Assembly (NCBI RefSeq): GCF_035917575.1
Contig: NZ_CP109090.1
Span: forward strand, 7,316,001-7,380,000
Direction: 5' to 3'
DNA length: 64,000 nt
From: Streptomyces sp. NBC_01788
Lineage (GTDB): Bacteria > Actinomycetota > Actinomycetes > Streptomycetales > Streptomycetaceae
The translations under genes and the position numbers were made by a program. The notes beneath the pieces are model-generated. The model searched no databases. It worked only from the letters and a program-made list of their open reading frames with translations, and had not been told where the DNA came from. Positions 10,901 to 41,868 of the stretch are shown one piece after another. The stretch's first letter is position 1. Every line of letters begins with the position of its first letter.

Positions 10901-13900
10901 GCGCACACCTCGCAGTCCGGTCGCGAACCGCTGCGCGAACGCCTCGCCGTCATCGCCGCCGACCCGGCCGAGCTGCGCGCGAAACTGCTGCGCTTCCTGG
11001 ACGGCGACAGCGGCGGCGTGGTCCGCGGCCGCACGCCGGGGGCCGATGCCCCCGCCGGACCGCGCCCCGCCGACGGTTCGTACGGCGACCTGCTCTCGCT
11101 CGCCCGGCACTGGACGGCCGGGGGCCGGGTCGACTGGTCCCGCCTGCACACCGGCGACCGGCCCCGTTGGGCCGCGGCCCCCAGCTACCCGTTCGCCCGC
11201 GGCCGCTACTGGCCCGAGCCCGTGAAGACCGTGGAGGCCGCACCCGTGCAGGAGCCCGATGGGCGGCAGCCGCTGCTCTTCACCAAGAGGTGGCGCAGCG
11301 CCGAGCAGCCCCGGCCCGAGCCGGTGACCAGACGGATCGTCTGCCTGTACACCGACTGCTCCCGGGAGGCCGCCCGGCAGGTGGCCGAGGCCTTCGGACG
11401 CGACCGGGTGATCCTGGTCCGCGAGGGCGGACCCGCCGACGGCGACGCCGGGTTCACCGGTGAGCGGGACGCGATCGCACTGCTGGACGGTCTCGCCGAC
11501 CGGCACCCCGACCTGACCGGCTGGCTCGACCTGAGCGAACTCGACCGCCCCGCCGCCGACCCCGGCCCCTGGACGGCCCGACTCGCCGCCCTGCAGCGCC
11601 TGCTGGCCCGCCGTCCCGGCACCCCGCTGCGGATCGTGCACGCGGTGCGCGACCGCGGCGGCGCGGACGGCCGCCGCTTGGCGGGCGTGGTGCGCCTGCT
11701 CGGCGCGGAGTACCGCACCGTCCGCGCCACCGTCGTCGAGAGTGACGCCGGGCCCGCCGAACTGGCCCGGCAGCTGCTCGCCGAATGGGCGGGCGGCGAG
11801 CCCACCGCCGAGGTCAGGCACTGCGGCGGTGAGCGGCTCGCCCCCGTGCTGGAACCGGTGCAGGCCCCGGCCCCGGCCGAGTTCCTGGCCGACCCGGCCA
11901 AGGTCTACCTGGTCACCGGCGGCACCAGGGGCATCGGCGCCGAGGTCGCCCGCCGCCTCGTGGAACGGGGCGCCCGCCGCCTCGCCCTGACCGCCGCCCA
12001 CCCGCTGCCGCCGCGCCACCGCTGGGCGGCGCCCGAGCTGACGGGCCGTGAGGCGATCGCGGTGCGCAACGTGCAGGCTCTGGAGCGGGCCGGCGCGCAG
12101 GTGATGCTGCACGGCGAGGCCCCCTCCACGGAGGCCGGCCTCGGCGCGTTCCTCGCCCAGGTCCGCAGCTCGCTCGGCCCGATCGGGGGCGTGGTGCACT
12201 GCGCCGGACTGCCCAGCCGGGGGCGGCCCTCCTTCGTCCACAAGGCGGTCGCGGACATCGCCGAGGTGTTCGAGCCGAAGACGGAGGGTGCCGATCAGCT
12301 GGAACGGCTGTGCGCCGCCGACCAGCCCGCGTTCTTCGTCATGATGTCCTCCGCGAGCACCCTGCTGCCCCGCCTCGGTGCGGGCGTCATCGACTACGCC
12401 GCCGCCAACGCCCACCTGGAGTACCTCGCCGACAGGACCCGCACCGGCCGCACCCGCTTCCACAGCGTGCACTGGCCGACCTGGCTCGGCACCGGCATGG
12501 GCGCCGACCAGCCGGACGGCTGCGCGCCCGCCGGGCTGGACGCGATCACCGTCGAGGAGGGGCTGCGGGTACTCGAAGCCGTCCTCACCGGCACGCTGCC
12601 CGCCCAGCTGCTGCCCGCCGTCCCGCTGCCCGGGCGCTTCGACCCGGAGACCCTGCTGCACGCGAACCGCGCGGCGGCAGCGACCGTCGCCGCACCGGCG
12701 GCCACGGCTGCCCCGACGCTCGCCGACGCGCCGCCGGACTGGCTGCTCGCGCTGTTCTCCGAGGCGCTGGAGATCCCGCTGCCCGACCTGGACGCCACCG
12801 CCCCGTTCTCCGACCTGGGCGTGGAATCGGTGATGCTCGGCGAACTCGTCGAACTGATCGAGCGGCAGATCGGCAGCAGCCTGGAACCGGCCGTGCTGCT
12901 GGAGCACCAGACCCTCGAGCGGCTCGCCGAGTACTTGCGGAAGGCCGGACTGGACCGGGCGGCCGTCGACGCACGGTCAGCCCCCGAACCCCTGCCTGCC
13001 GCAATGCCGGTGACGAACCCGCAGCCGCAGCCGCAGTCGCAGTCGGCCCCGGTCACGCCGCCTGTCGCATCGCAGGAGCCCGTCGACCGCCGGGTCGCGA
13101 TCATCGGCCTGGACTGCCGGTTCCCCGGCGCCCCCGACCCGGACGCCTTCTGGGCCGCCCTGGCGGCGGGCCGCGACAGCATCACCGAGATTCCGCCGAG
13201 CCGCTGGGACCTCCGGGCGCTGTACCGGCCGGAGCACCGGATCGGCAGCAGCGTCAGCCGGTGGGGCGGGTTCGTCGACGGCATCGAGGACTTCGACCCG
13301 GAGTGGTTCGGGATGACCGAGGAGGAGGCCCGCTGCCTCGACCCGGCAGTCCGGCTGGTCCTCGAAGGCACGGTCAACTGCCTCGCCGACGCCGGGTACC
13401 GGACCGAGGAGCTGCAGGGCCGCGAGGTCGGGGTGTTCGTCGGCGCCCGGCTCGGCGACTACGGCCGGCGGATCGGTCTGCGCTCCGGGCCGGCCGCGCT
13501 CGGCGGCGACCAGAACTTCGTCGCCGCACGGGTCGCCCACCACTTCGACCTGCACGGCCCGAACCTGGTCGTCGACAGCGCCTGCTCCTCCGCCCTCGCC
13601 GCCGTCCAACTGGCCTGCCGCAGCCTGCTGGAGGGCGAGTCCGAGCTGGCGATCGCCGGCGGCGTGGACATCTTGCTGGACGAGCGCCCCTACCTGGAGT
13701 TCAGCGCCGTGCGGGCGCTCTCGCCGACCGGCCGGTGCGCCACCTTCGACCGGGACGCCGACGGCTTCGTGCCCGGCGAGGGCTGCGGTCTGGTGCTGCT
13801 CAAGCCGTTCGGCCGGGCGCTCGCCGACGGCGACCGGGTGCTCGCGGTGGTCGACGCGGTGGCCGTCAACAACGACGGCCGCACCATGGGCCTCACCACC

Positions 13901-14613
13901 CCGAACCCGGTCGCCCAGGCCAAGGCGATCCGCCGGGCGCTGGCCACCGCCGGGATGTCCGCGGAACGGGTCGGCATGGTCGAGGCGCACGGCACCGGCA
14001 CGATGATCGGCGACCCGATCGAGCTGCGGGCGCTCACCGACGTCTACCGGGAGACCACCGACGCGCGCGGCTTCTGCGCGATCGGCAGCGTCAAGTCCAA
14101 CATCGGACACCTGCTCAGCGCGGCCGGCGCGGCCGGCCTGGTCAAGGCGGTGCTGGCGCTGAAGAACCGTCAACTCCCGCCGACCCTGCACTGCGAGAAC
14201 CCCAACCCGCGCTTCGACTTCGCCGAGTCCCCGTTCTACCCGAACACCGCCCTGCGGGACTGGCCCGACCCCGGCCGTCCCAGGGTCGCCGCCGTCAGCG
14301 CCTTCGGGCTCGGCGGCACCAACGCTCACCTGATCGTCAGCGAGCCCGACGAGCCGGCGGTCGCCGTGCGCCCGCCGACCCGCCGTCCGCTGCCCCGGCC
14401 GGTCTTCGACCGCCGCCGGCTCTGGCTGGAGGCGCCGGCCGCGCACCGCCCGGCCACCCCGTCGCCCGCACCCGCCGCGCCCGCACCCGCCGCGCCCGCA
14501 CCCGCCGCGCCCTCCACCGCCGGGCCGGTCCTCGCCGCCTCGATCCTCGACCTGCACTTCGAACCGAACCCCGCCGCAGGGGCCGTCCTTGGCATCCCGG
14601 AGAGGACCCACCG

Positions 14614-14617
<4 letters not shown>
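1934..14617 (+). CDS. Hybrid NRPS / trans-AT PKS, leinamycin LnmI-type
   Basis: 4227-residue synthase from GTG 1934. Domains (approximate residues): carrier 12-78 (Ser42); Cy 97-518 and Cy 519-935 (each with intact DxxxxD); A 945-1455; T 1497-1572; flavin oxidase (Ox) 1594-1822; KS1 1842-2250; ACP 2420-2492; KS2 2520-2940; KR 3113-3540 with TGGTRGIG and a Tyr in DYAAANA; ACP 3596-3672; KS3 3718-4138, then a short C-terminal tail. No AT domain occurs, so malonyl units must come from a trans-acting AT not found in the window. The logic is: accept an aminoacyl starter, add and cyclise Cys to thiazoline, oxidise to thiazole, pass through a non-elongating KS, then two rounds of extension. The last KS has no carrier behind it; its DH-ACP-KR are at the start of the next protein, with which this gene shares an ATGA stop/start. 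Architecture and context match LnmI of leinamycin biosynthesis as I know it. Confidence 0.93.
1965..2170 (+). other. N-terminal carrier domain (starter acceptor)
   Basis: About 65 residues with a DWGLTSLAL attachment motif (Ser42). No condensation or adenylation domain precedes it in the protein, so it must be loaded in trans. The SyrC-like transferase encoded directly upstream is the obvious candidate to load it. In leinamycin the starter amino acid is supplied by separate A and PCP proteins instead. Confidence 0.75.
2222..4735 (+). other. Tandem heterocyclisation (Cy) domains
   Basis: Two consecutive condensation-superfamily domains, each opening with an LQ(Q/E)AY(L/M)VA motif. Each carries the Cy-type DxxxxD core (residues 225-230 and 648-653) instead of HHxxxDG. 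One may perform the amide condensation and the other the cyclodehydration, as shown for VibF. Both keep the acidic residues, so neither is obviously dead. Confidence 0.85.
4770..6300 (+). other. Adenylation domain, probably Cys-specific
   Basis: A3 motif TSGSTGTPKG, A5 GPTETT, A7 YRTGDRA, A8 GRGDRQVKIRGHRVEL and the A10 Lys in NGKLDR are all present. Reading the ten pocket positions by eye gives D-L-F-N-A-A-M-V-W-K. This is close to the D-L-Y-N-L-S-L-I-W-K code of Cys domains and unlike the Ser code (D-V-W-H). The flanking Cy and Ox domains agree with Cys to thiazole. Confidence 0.75.
6715..7400 (+). other. FMN-dependent thiazoline oxidase (Ox) domain
   Basis: About 230 residues of nitroreductase/SagB-type fold placed after the T domain (A-T-Ox order). 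It contains RRLYPSAGDTYSVQ, GIYYYDP and ACGIGLCPVG segments typical of NRPS Ox domains. Expected role: two-electron oxidation of thiazoline to thiazole. Confidence 0.85.
7455..8690 (+). other. Non-elongating ketosynthase (KS0)
   Basis: The catalytic Cys (DTACSSS) and the second His (KPNIGHLESASG) are intact. The stretch that should read EAHGTGTxxGDP is replaced by ELAVAGAGVADAAE (around 8345-8390), so the first catalytic His is absent. In trans-AT synthases such KSs accept and pass on the chain without decarboxylative extension. The following ACP (Ser in HYGLTSY) would then carry the unextended thiazole intermediate. Confidence 0.85.
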
Positions 14618-35942
<21,325 letters not shown>

Positions 35943-35943
<1 letters not shown>

Positions 35944-36932
35944 TGCCCGGGACCGAGGATTCGCTGCTGCGGCCAGAGGTGTGGCGCGCCCCCGACGGCT
36001 CGGTCGGCCGGCTGGTCACCGTCAAACCCGGTATGTGCGGGCACAATTCGCTGTTCATCGGCCAGGTGGGCGACTGGACCTGGGAGACTGTCAGCGAGGT
36101 CTGCGGCACCGACGCGTTCAACGCGGTCAACGACCGGGGCCGGCCCACCTACCTCTCCTTCTACTACTTCAGGGTCCGCTCCGGCGGGCAGCTTCACACG
36201 GGCGCGCTGACCTTCGGCGACCGGATCGAGACCACCTCGCGGGTGTTCGGCTACGGCAGCGAGTCGGTGCTGACCCTGCACCGGATCCGCCGGGTGCCGC
36301 CCGGCTCCGAGGCGAAGCCCGAACAGGGCCTGGATCCCGACGAGTTCTTCGCAGCCCGGCAGCCCGACTGCCTGTACGTGCAGAACTTCAACCGTTGGGT
36401 CACCCGTAGTCACGCCGGCAGCAACGAGGGACTGATCACCTCCGCGCCGGCCGACTTCCGGCACGCCCACCTGCCGCACCTGCCCGCCGCCTACTCGCCG
36501 CGGGCGGCGTACGGGTCGGCCCGGGTCCGGCAGACCTTCCACGACCCGCAGGACCCGGAGTGGGAGGAGCTGGTGGCCGCGGACGAGGTCGAGTACCCGA
36601 TCGACATCACCCGCGACATCAACGGCGTCGGACTCCTCTACTTCGCCTCGTACTTCTCCATCATCGACGGTGCCCTGCTCAAAATGTGGCGGAACCAGGG
36701 ACGCGCCGACCGTAGATTCCTCGATCGAACGGTGCTGGATCACCAGCTCTGCTACCTCGGCAATGCCGACGCCGACTCGGTGCTGCGGATCCGGCTGCGC
36801 TCCTGGCGGCGCCGTGACGACCCGGCCGAGGAACGCTGGAACGCGGTGGTCGAGGACGCCGCGAGCGGCCGCTGCCTGGCGGTCTGCACCCTGCACGTAC
36901 GACTGGAGGGCTCGAATGCCGCAGCGCAGTGA
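35943..36932 (+). CDS. LnmK-like bifunctional acyltransferase/decarboxylase
   Basis: 329-residue protein resembling LnmK of leinamycin biosynthesis, a double-hotdog enzyme that takes methylmalonyl-CoA, acylates its partner ACP (LnmL) and decarboxylates to give propionyl-S-ACP, the donor for beta-alkylation. The N-terminal half (GMCGHNSLFIGQVGDWTWE, PTYLSFYYFRV) and the C-terminal half (INGVGLLYFASYFSIIDGA) look like the two hotdog repeats. LnmK uses a Tyr nucleophile; Tyr70, Tyr74 and Tyr75 lie in the right area but I cannot assign which is equivalent. The start ATG overlaps the synthase stop by one base, and the end overlaps the next ACP gene by 17 bases, so translation is coupled. Its substrate could differ from methylmalonyl-CoA. 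Confidence 0.85.
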
Positions 36933-37179
36933 TACCGACCGCGCCGCAGTGACCCGCCTGGTGCACGAGACCGTCGCCGCCATCCTGCCCCAGGTGCCCG
37001 TCGAGCAGATCACCGGCGACAAGCACCTCAAGGACCTCGGCGCGGACTCGGTGGACCGGGTGGAGATCATCATGGCGCTGATCGACGCGCTCGGAGTGCG
37101 CGAGCCGATGGCCGGCTTCAGCACCGTGCCCGACATCGACGCCCTGATCGACTTCCTGGTGGAGGTGAAGCAGCGATGA
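36916..37179 (+). CDS. LnmL-like discrete acyl carrier protein
   Basis: 87-residue ACP with the attachment motif LGADSVDRVEII, the type found in beta-branch donor ACPs. ATG 36916 lies inside the end of the LnmK-like gene; earlier in-frame starts would be mostly within that gene and would add no ACP-like sequence. It overlaps the HMG-synthase gene by four bases. Expected role: carry the propionyl (or acetyl) donor made by the LnmK-like enzyme for the HMG-synthase step. Confidence 0.9.
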   Translation: MPQRSDTDRAAVTRLVHETVAAILPQVPVEQITGDKHLKDLGADSVDRVEIIMALIDALGVREPMAGFSTVPDIDALIDFLVEVKQR

Positions 37180-38417
37180 CCGTCCGGATCGGCATCGAGG
37201 CGCTGAACGTCCACGCCGGCTTCGCCCAACTGTCCACCGCCGAGCTGTTCGAGGGCCGCGGCCTGGACCGGGAGCGGATCGGCCACCTGATGATGCGGGC
37301 CCGCTCGATCGCCCTGCCCTGCGAGGACCCGATCACCAACGCCGTCAACGCGGCCGCTCCGATCGTCAACCGGCTCGCCCCGCAGGACAAGGAGCGGATC
37401 GAACTGATCCTCACCTCCAGCGAATCCGGCGTCGACTTCAGCAAGTCGATCGCCTCGTACGTCCACGAGTTCCTGGGCCTCAGCCGCAAGTGCCGGGTGA
37501 TGGAGGTCAAGCAGGCATGCTACGCCGCCACCGGCGCCCTGCAGATCGCCGCCGGCTACCTGGCCTCCGGCGTCTCCCCGGGCGCCAAGGCGCTGGTGAT
37601 CGCCACCGACGTGTCCATGGTGGACGCCCGGGCCGGCTACGCGGAACCCGCCACCGGCACCGGCGCCTCCGCCATGCTGCTCGGCGATGATCCTCGGGTC
37701 CTCGCCCTCGACCTCGGCGCGTTCGGCACGCACGCCTACGAGACCATGGACTCGGCGCGGCCGATGCCGGACTACGACATCGCTGACGTCGACGGCTCGC
37801 TGTTCGCCTACCTGGACTGCGTGTCCAACAGCTTCACCGACTACTGCGGCAAGGTCGCCGATGTCGACCTGCAGACCACCTTCGACCAACTCGCCCTGCA
37901 CACCCCGTTCGCCGGGCTGGTCAAGGCCGCACACCGCAAACTCATGCGGGAACATGCCCGAGCCACCCCTGACGCCATCGAGGCGGACTTCGCCGCCCGG
38001 GTGTCGCCTTCGCTGGTCTACCCCAGCCAGGTCGGCAACCTCTGTTCCGGCTCCGTCTACCTGGCCCTGGCCAGCCTCATCGACAACGCCCCGTACCGGG
38101 GCACCGCCCGGGTCGGCCTGTTCTCGTACGGCTCGGGCTGCGCCTCCGAGTTCTTCAGCGGACTCATCGACGAGGGTTCCCGCGCCGCGCTCGCCGAGCT
38201 GGACATCGCGGGCCGGCTGACCGCACGAGTTCCGCTGGGCTTCGCCGAGTACACCGAGCTGCTCGCCGAGAACAGCCGCTGTCTGGTCCCGGTCGAGAAC
38301 CGCAAGATCGAGGTCGAGCGCTACCTGCGCTTCCTCGACGCCCGCCCCGGCGGCCGGGAGCCGCTGCTGGCGTACCGCGGCACCGAGGGCTACCACCGCA
38401 CCTACGAGTGGGTCTAG
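37176..38417 (+). CDS. HMG-CoA synthase-like beta-branching enzyme (LnmM-type)
   Basis: 413-residue 3-hydroxy-3-methylglutaryl synthase homologue. It keeps the catalytic Cys in EVKQACYAAT, the Glu in TSSESGVDFSKS and the His in LALHTPFAGLVKAAH. It performs the aldol-type attack of a donor acyl-ACP on the beta-keto group of the growing polyketide. ATG overlaps the ACP stop. It is the only HMGS in the window although two possible donor-forming systems flank it. Confidence 0.95.
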   Translation: MTVRIGIEALNVHAGFAQLSTAELFEGRGLDRERIGHLMMRARSIALPCEDPITNAVNAAAPIVNRLAPQDKERIELILTSSESGVDFSKSIASYVHEFLGLSRKCRVMEVKQACYAATGALQIAAGYLASGVSPGAKALVIATDVSMVDARAGYAEPATGTGASAMLLGDDPRVLALDLGAFGTHAYETMDSARPMPDYDIADVDGSLFAYLDCVSNSFTDYCGKVADVDLQTTFDQLALHTPFAGLVKAAHRKLMREHARATPDAIEADFAARVSPSLVYPSQVGNLCSGSVYLALASLIDNAPYRGTARVGLFSYGSGCASEFFSGLIDEGSRAALAELDIAGRLTARVPLGFAEYTELLAENSRCLVPVENRKIEVERYLRFLDARPGGREPLLAYRGTEGYHRTYEWV

Positions 38418-38429
38418 GAGAACAACGAG

Positions 38430-38672
38430 ATGGACGACAGCGACATCTTCGAGGCGGTCCGGCGCAATCTGGGCGTCGTGGTGTACGACCTGGACACCTC
38501 CACCGTCACCCTCGACAACAGCCTCGCCGAACTGGGCTGCAACAGCATCGACCGGGCCGAGGTGGTGACCCTCACCATGGAGGACATGGGCATCAGCGTG
38601 CCCGTGATGGAGTTCCAGCAGACCCGGGACATCCGCTCGCTGGTCACCTTGCTCGCCCGGCACTCCGCGTGA
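38430..38672 (+). CDS. Second discrete beta-branch ACP
   Basis: 80-residue carrier with the motif LGCNSIDRAEVV, typical of the donor ACPs of HMGS cassettes (AcpK-type NSIDRAE). It starts 12 bases after the HMGS stop with AGGAG at 38416-38420 and overlaps the following KS by four bases (GTGA). Its coupling to the Ser-KS suggests that it carries malonyl to be decarboxylated to acetyl. Confidence 0.88.
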   Translation: MDDSDIFEAVRRNLGVVVYDLDTSTVTLDNSLAELGCNSIDRAEVVTLTMEDMGISVPVMEFQQTRDIRSLVTLLARHSA

Positions 38673-39940
38673 CCCCCGGCGGCGGCGTCGTGGTCACCGG
38701 CCTCGGCGTGCACTGTGCGGCCGGCGCGGGCCTGGAGGCCTTCACCGACGCGCTGCGGGCCGGCCGCAGCGCCCTGCTGCCCGCCGCCGACCGGGACGCC
38801 GACTCACCCGGCGCGCCGCTGCCGCCCTTCGACTACCCGGCCCTGCTCACGGAGCGCCGGGCCCGCGGCGGGTGGGTGCCGGAGAAGGCGGCCCGGACGG
38901 CGGCCAGGTCGCCGCTCGGCGTGCGGGTCTCCGTGCTGACCGCTGCGGAGGCCTGGGCGCGTGCCGGACTCGCCGAGGGGGCCCTGCCACCCGAGCGGCT
39001 GGGCCTGGTGGTGGCCGGCAACAACCTCACCGGCGCGGGTGCGCACCGCGCCGCCGACCGCTACCGGGACCGTCCCGCCGCTGTCCCCGGCCGGTACGCA
39101 CTGCACATGCAGGACACCGATCAGGTCGGCGTGGTCAGCGAGGTCCTCGGCATCGAGGGCGAGGGCTGCACCGTGGGCGGCGCGTCCGCCAGCGGCAACA
39201 TCGCGCTGATCACCGCCGCCCGGCTGCTCGACGCCGGAGCGGTGGACGCCTGCCTGGTGCTCGGAGCGCCCACCGAACTCGCCCCGATGGAACGCCAGGC
39301 CTACCGCGCGCTGGGCGCGATGACGCCCGCCGCCACCGGCGCCGACACCGACCACGAACCGCCCTGCCGTCCGTTCGACCGGGCGCACCGCGGCTTCACC
39401 GACGGTGTCGGCGGCGCCGCCGTGGTGCTGGAGACCGCCGCGGGCGCCCGCCGCCGGGGCGCGCGGGTGCTGGCCCGGCTGGCCGGGCACGCGCTGCGGC
39501 TGAGCGGTACCAGCCTCGCCGACCCGAGCGAGCAGGTGGAGGCCGCGGTGATGCGGACCGCCCTGGAGCGGGCCGGAGTCGCCCCCGGGCAGCTCGGCTA
39601 CGTCAACACGCATGGCACCGCCTCGCCGCTCGGTGACCGCACCGAGGCCGCCGCCCTGCTGCGCGTACTCGGCCCGGACGCCCCCGCGCTGGTGAACGCC
39701 ACCAAGGCGCTGACCGGGCACTGCCTGGGCGCGGCCGGGGTGGTCGAGGCGGTCGCCACCGTCGCTCAGCTGGCCGGCGGCTTCGCGCACCCCAACCCGT
39801 GGCTTGCCGACCCGGTGGAGCCCCGGCTGCGGTTCGCCGGCACCGCCGCCGTGCCGCTGGCCGCCGAATTCGCGCTGTCCAACAGTTTCGGCTTCGGCGG
39901 CTTCCATTCCGCCGTGGTCTTCGCCAACGAGGGGGTATGA
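38669..39940 (+). CDS. Ketosynthase-like decarboxylase with Cys-to-Ser active site
   Basis: 423-residue stand-alone FabF-like protein. Where condensing KSs have Cys it reads VGGASASGN (Ser173), while both His motifs are kept (NTHGTASPLGD and KALTGHCLGAAG). This is the pattern of the KS-decarboxylases of HMGS cassettes, which turn malonyl-ACP into acetyl-ACP. GTG 38669 overlaps the ACP stop; no upstream start is plausible because the frame would run through the ACP gene. The stop is one base before the thioesterase ATG. It could not act as a chain-extending KS with this residue. Confidence 0.9.
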   Translation: MTPGGGVVVTGLGVHCAAGAGLEAFTDALRAGRSALLPAADRDADSPGAPLPPFDYPALLTERRARGGWVPEKAARTAARSPLGVRVSVLTAAEAWARAGLAEGALPPERLGLVVAGNNLTGAGAHRAADRYRDRPAAVPGRYALHMQDTDQVGVVSEVLGIEGEGCTVGGASASGNIALITAARLLDAGAVDACLVLGAPTELAPMERQAYRALGAMTPAATGADTDHEPPCRPFDRAHRGFTDGVGGAAVVLETAAGARRRGARVLARLAGHALRLSGTSLADPSEQVEAAVMRTALERAGVAPGQLGYVNTHGTASPLGDRTEAAALLRVLGPDAPALVNATKALTGHCLGAAGVVEAVATVAQLAGGFAHPNPWLADPVEPRLRFAGTAAVPLAAEFALSNSFGFGGFHSAVVFANEGV

Positions 39941-39941
39941 C

Positions 39942-40703
39942 ATGAGCAGGACCGAGGCGGAGCTCCGGCTGTTCTGCCTGCCGCACGCCGGCGGCGGCGG
40001 CGCGTTCTTCCACCCCTGGCGCGCCGCGCTCGCCCCCGACATCGAGGTCCGCCCGGTGGTGCTCCCCGGTCGGGAGAGCCGGATCCGCGAGCTGCCGTAC
40101 GTGACGATGGAACAGGCGATCGGCCCGCTGGCCGAACTGATCGGCCCTCAACTCGACCGGCCCTATGCCCTGTTCGGGCACAGTCTGGGCGCCGCCGTCT
40201 GCTACGAGCTGGCCCGGCGGTTCGTGGCGCTCGGCCTGCCCGCCCCGGTGCGGCTGTTCGTCTCGGCCCGCCGCGCCCCGCACCTGCCCGCACGCCGCGT
40301 GTCCTACGCGCGGCTCGACGACGCGGCCTTCCTCGCTGAGGTGGCCCGGCTCAACGGCACCCCGTCCGACGTGCTGGAACAGCCCGAACTGGTGAGGCTG
40401 TTCCTGCCGACGCTGCGTGCCGACTTCGAGTTGAACGACACCTACACGCCGTTGCCCGCGCCCCGCCTGGACTGCCCGATCTCGGCGTTCGTCGGGCGGG
40501 ACGACCCGGAGGCCGACACGGACGAGCTGGCGGCCTGGGCGCAGGTCACCGCGGGCGCGTTCCGGGTCCGCGAGTTCGACGGCGACCACTTCTACCTCAA
40601 GGACCATGCGGCCGGCCTGCTCGACGAGATCCGGGCGGACCTCGACCTCCGGCCGTCCGCACCGACGAACCGTCAGCTGCCAACCGCAGGAGCGACACGA
40701 TGA
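39942..40703 (+). CDS. Type II thioesterase (LnmN-like)
   Basis: 253-residue alpha/beta hydrolase of the GrsT/RifR group with FCLPHAGGGG near the start, GHSLGA as nucleophile elbow and a His in DGDHFYLKDH. It usually removes stalled or mis-primed acyl groups from carriers. It lies between the KS-decarboxylase (1 bp) and the LmbE-like gene (ATGA overlap). Leinamycin has the equivalent LnmN. Confidence 0.93.
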   Translation: MSRTEAELRLFCLPHAGGGGAFFHPWRAALAPDIEVRPVVLPGRESRIRELPYVTMEQAIGPLAELIGPQLDRPYALFGHSLGAAVCYELARRFVALGLPAPVRLFVSARRAPHLPARRVSYARLDDAAFLAEVARLNGTPSDVLEQPELVRLFLPTLRADFELNDTYTPLPAPRLDCPISAFVGRDDPEADTDELAAWAQVTAGAFRVREFDGDHFYLKDHAAGLLDEIRADLDLRPSAPTNRQLPTAGATR

Positions 40704-41419
40704 CCGTTGAGGATCTGCAGAGCCTGCCCGACGACTGGAACCGCGCCCTCGCCGTGGTCGCCCACCCGGACGACATCGAGTTCGGGACCTCAAGTGCCGT
40801 CGCCGCCTGGACGGCCGCCGGGAAGAGCGTCTCCTACCTGCTGGTGACGAGGGGCCAGGCCGGCATCGACGGCCTCACCCCGGCCGAGTCCGCGGTGGTC
40901 CGCGAGGCCGAGCAGCGGGCCAGCGCCAAGATCGTAGGCGTCTCCGAGGTCGAGTTCATGGACCACCGCGACGGCGAGATCGAGTACGGGCTCGGCCTGC
41001 GCCGGGACATCGCCGCCGCGATCCGCCGCCACCGACCCGACTTCGTGCTCGGCTTCAACGGCCGGGAGACCACCTCGACCGGCAAGTGGAACACCCCCGA
41101 TCACCGGCACACCGCGCACGCCGTACTGGACGCCATCGGCGACGCCGGAAACCGGTGGATCTTCGAGGACCTCGGCCTGGAGCCCTGGGGAGGCGTCACG
41201 TACGTGGCGATGGCCAACTCCCCGCAGCCCACCCACGCCGTGGACGTCACCGACCATCTGGAGGCGGGCATCGCCTCGCTGGAGGCACACCGCGCCTACC
41301 TGGGCGGCCTCAATCCGCCGGTCACCAGCGTCGTCGAGCCGATGAAGGCATTCGCCGAGCTGGTCGGCCGGCGGTTCGGCGGCCGACCAGCGGTGGCCCT
41401 GGAGATCATCGCGCGCTGA
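40700..41419 (+). CDS. LmbE/PIG-L family Zn-dependent deacetylase
   Basis: 239 residues; the metal motif AHPDD is at residues 20-24 and the second ligand region is near PDHRHTAHAVLDA. The family includes N-acetylglucosaminyl deacetylases and, in actinomycetes, the mycothiol enzymes MshB and Mca. It is translationally coupled to the type II thioesterase and is the last gene before a strong hairpin, so it belongs to the biosynthetic operon. Possible roles are deacylation of an N-acylated intermediate or release of a thiol from a mycothiol conjugate that feeds sulfur chemistry. Neither is proven by the sequence. Confidence 0.88.
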   Translation: MTVEDLQSLPDDWNRALAVVAHPDDIEFGTSSAVAAWTAAGKSVSYLLVTRGQAGIDGLTPAESAVVREAEQRASAKIVGVSEVEFMDHRDGEIEYGLGLRRDIAAAIRRHRPDFVLGFNGRETTSTGKWNTPDHRHTAHAVLDAIGDAGNRWIFEDLGLEPWGGVTYVAMANSPQPTHAVDVTDHLEAGIASLEAHRAYLGGLNPPVTSVVEPMKAFAELVGRRFGGRPAVALEIIAR

Positions 41420-41428
41420 ACGCGGAAC

Positions 41429-41460
41429 GTCCCCGGACCGGCCGCTGCCGGTGCGGGGAC
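41429..41460. terminator. Strong hairpin terminator between convergent genes
   Basis: Inverted repeat GTCCCCG-g-ACCGGC, loop CGCT, GCCGGT-g-CGGGGAC, with one unpaired base per arm. It lies between the stops of the LmbE-like gene (+) and the DUF3224 gene (-), so it can serve both strands and probably marks the end of the synthase operon. Confidence 0.8.
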
Positions 41461-41469
41461 GGCGTCGTC

Positions 41470-41868
41470 TCACGGCAGCTGGTACTCCAGGCGGAAGTAC
41501 GCCTTTCCCTCCTCGTCGTGGCCGAAGGCACAGGTGCCGGTGAGGCCGGTCAGGCCGCCGGTGCCGGAGTTCGGGACCACGAAGCCGAGGGTCTGCGGCC
41601 GGTCGTCGCCCATCGACGCGCCGTGCTGGACCACGAAGGTGCCGGAACGTCCCGCCAGAGTGGCGACGATGTGCTCGGTGGAGACGTATCCGGCCGATTT
41701 CTCGTCCGGGCGGCAGCACAGCAGGACCGCCTCGCCGGTGCCCTCCACATCACCGTGGAAGACGCGCTTCACATCGGCGCGGATAAGCGGCGGACCGTCC
41801 ACGGGCTCGAGATAGTGGGATTCTTCCCAGGAGGACGTCTCCCACGCGGAATTAGCAATCTCAGTCAT
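41470..41868 (-). CDS. DUF3224 family protein
   Basis: 132-residue protein (start MTEIANSAWE at 41868) with the family pattern of a small beta-barrel: repeated strands, HGDVEGTG near residue 40, FVVQHGASM and a final GTCAFGHDEEGKAYFRLEY. Function is unknown. It is convergent with the biosynthetic operon and divergent from an acyl-AMP ligase gene, so it is probably not part of the pathway. The frame extends 30 codons upstream without family similarity. Confidence 0.8.
   Translation of the reverse strand: MTEIANSAWETSSWEESHYLEPVDGPPLIRADVKRVFHGDVEGTGEAVLLCCRPDEKSAGYVSTEHIVATLAGRSGTFVVQHGASMGDDRPQTLGFVVPNSGTGGLTGLTGTCAFGHDEEGKAYFRLEYQLP

Noticed and set aside
12310..14613. An upstream extension of the second synthase
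   Set aside because: The frame is open far to the left, but it is the +1 shadow of the first synthase with Arg/Pro-rich nonsense; domain similarity begins exactly at ATG 14614.
38669..39940. A condensing FabF-type ketosynthase for fatty acid or polyketide extension
   Set aside because: The nucleophile position is Ser (GGASASG), and it is coupled to a branch-type ACP, which fits a decarboxylase instead.
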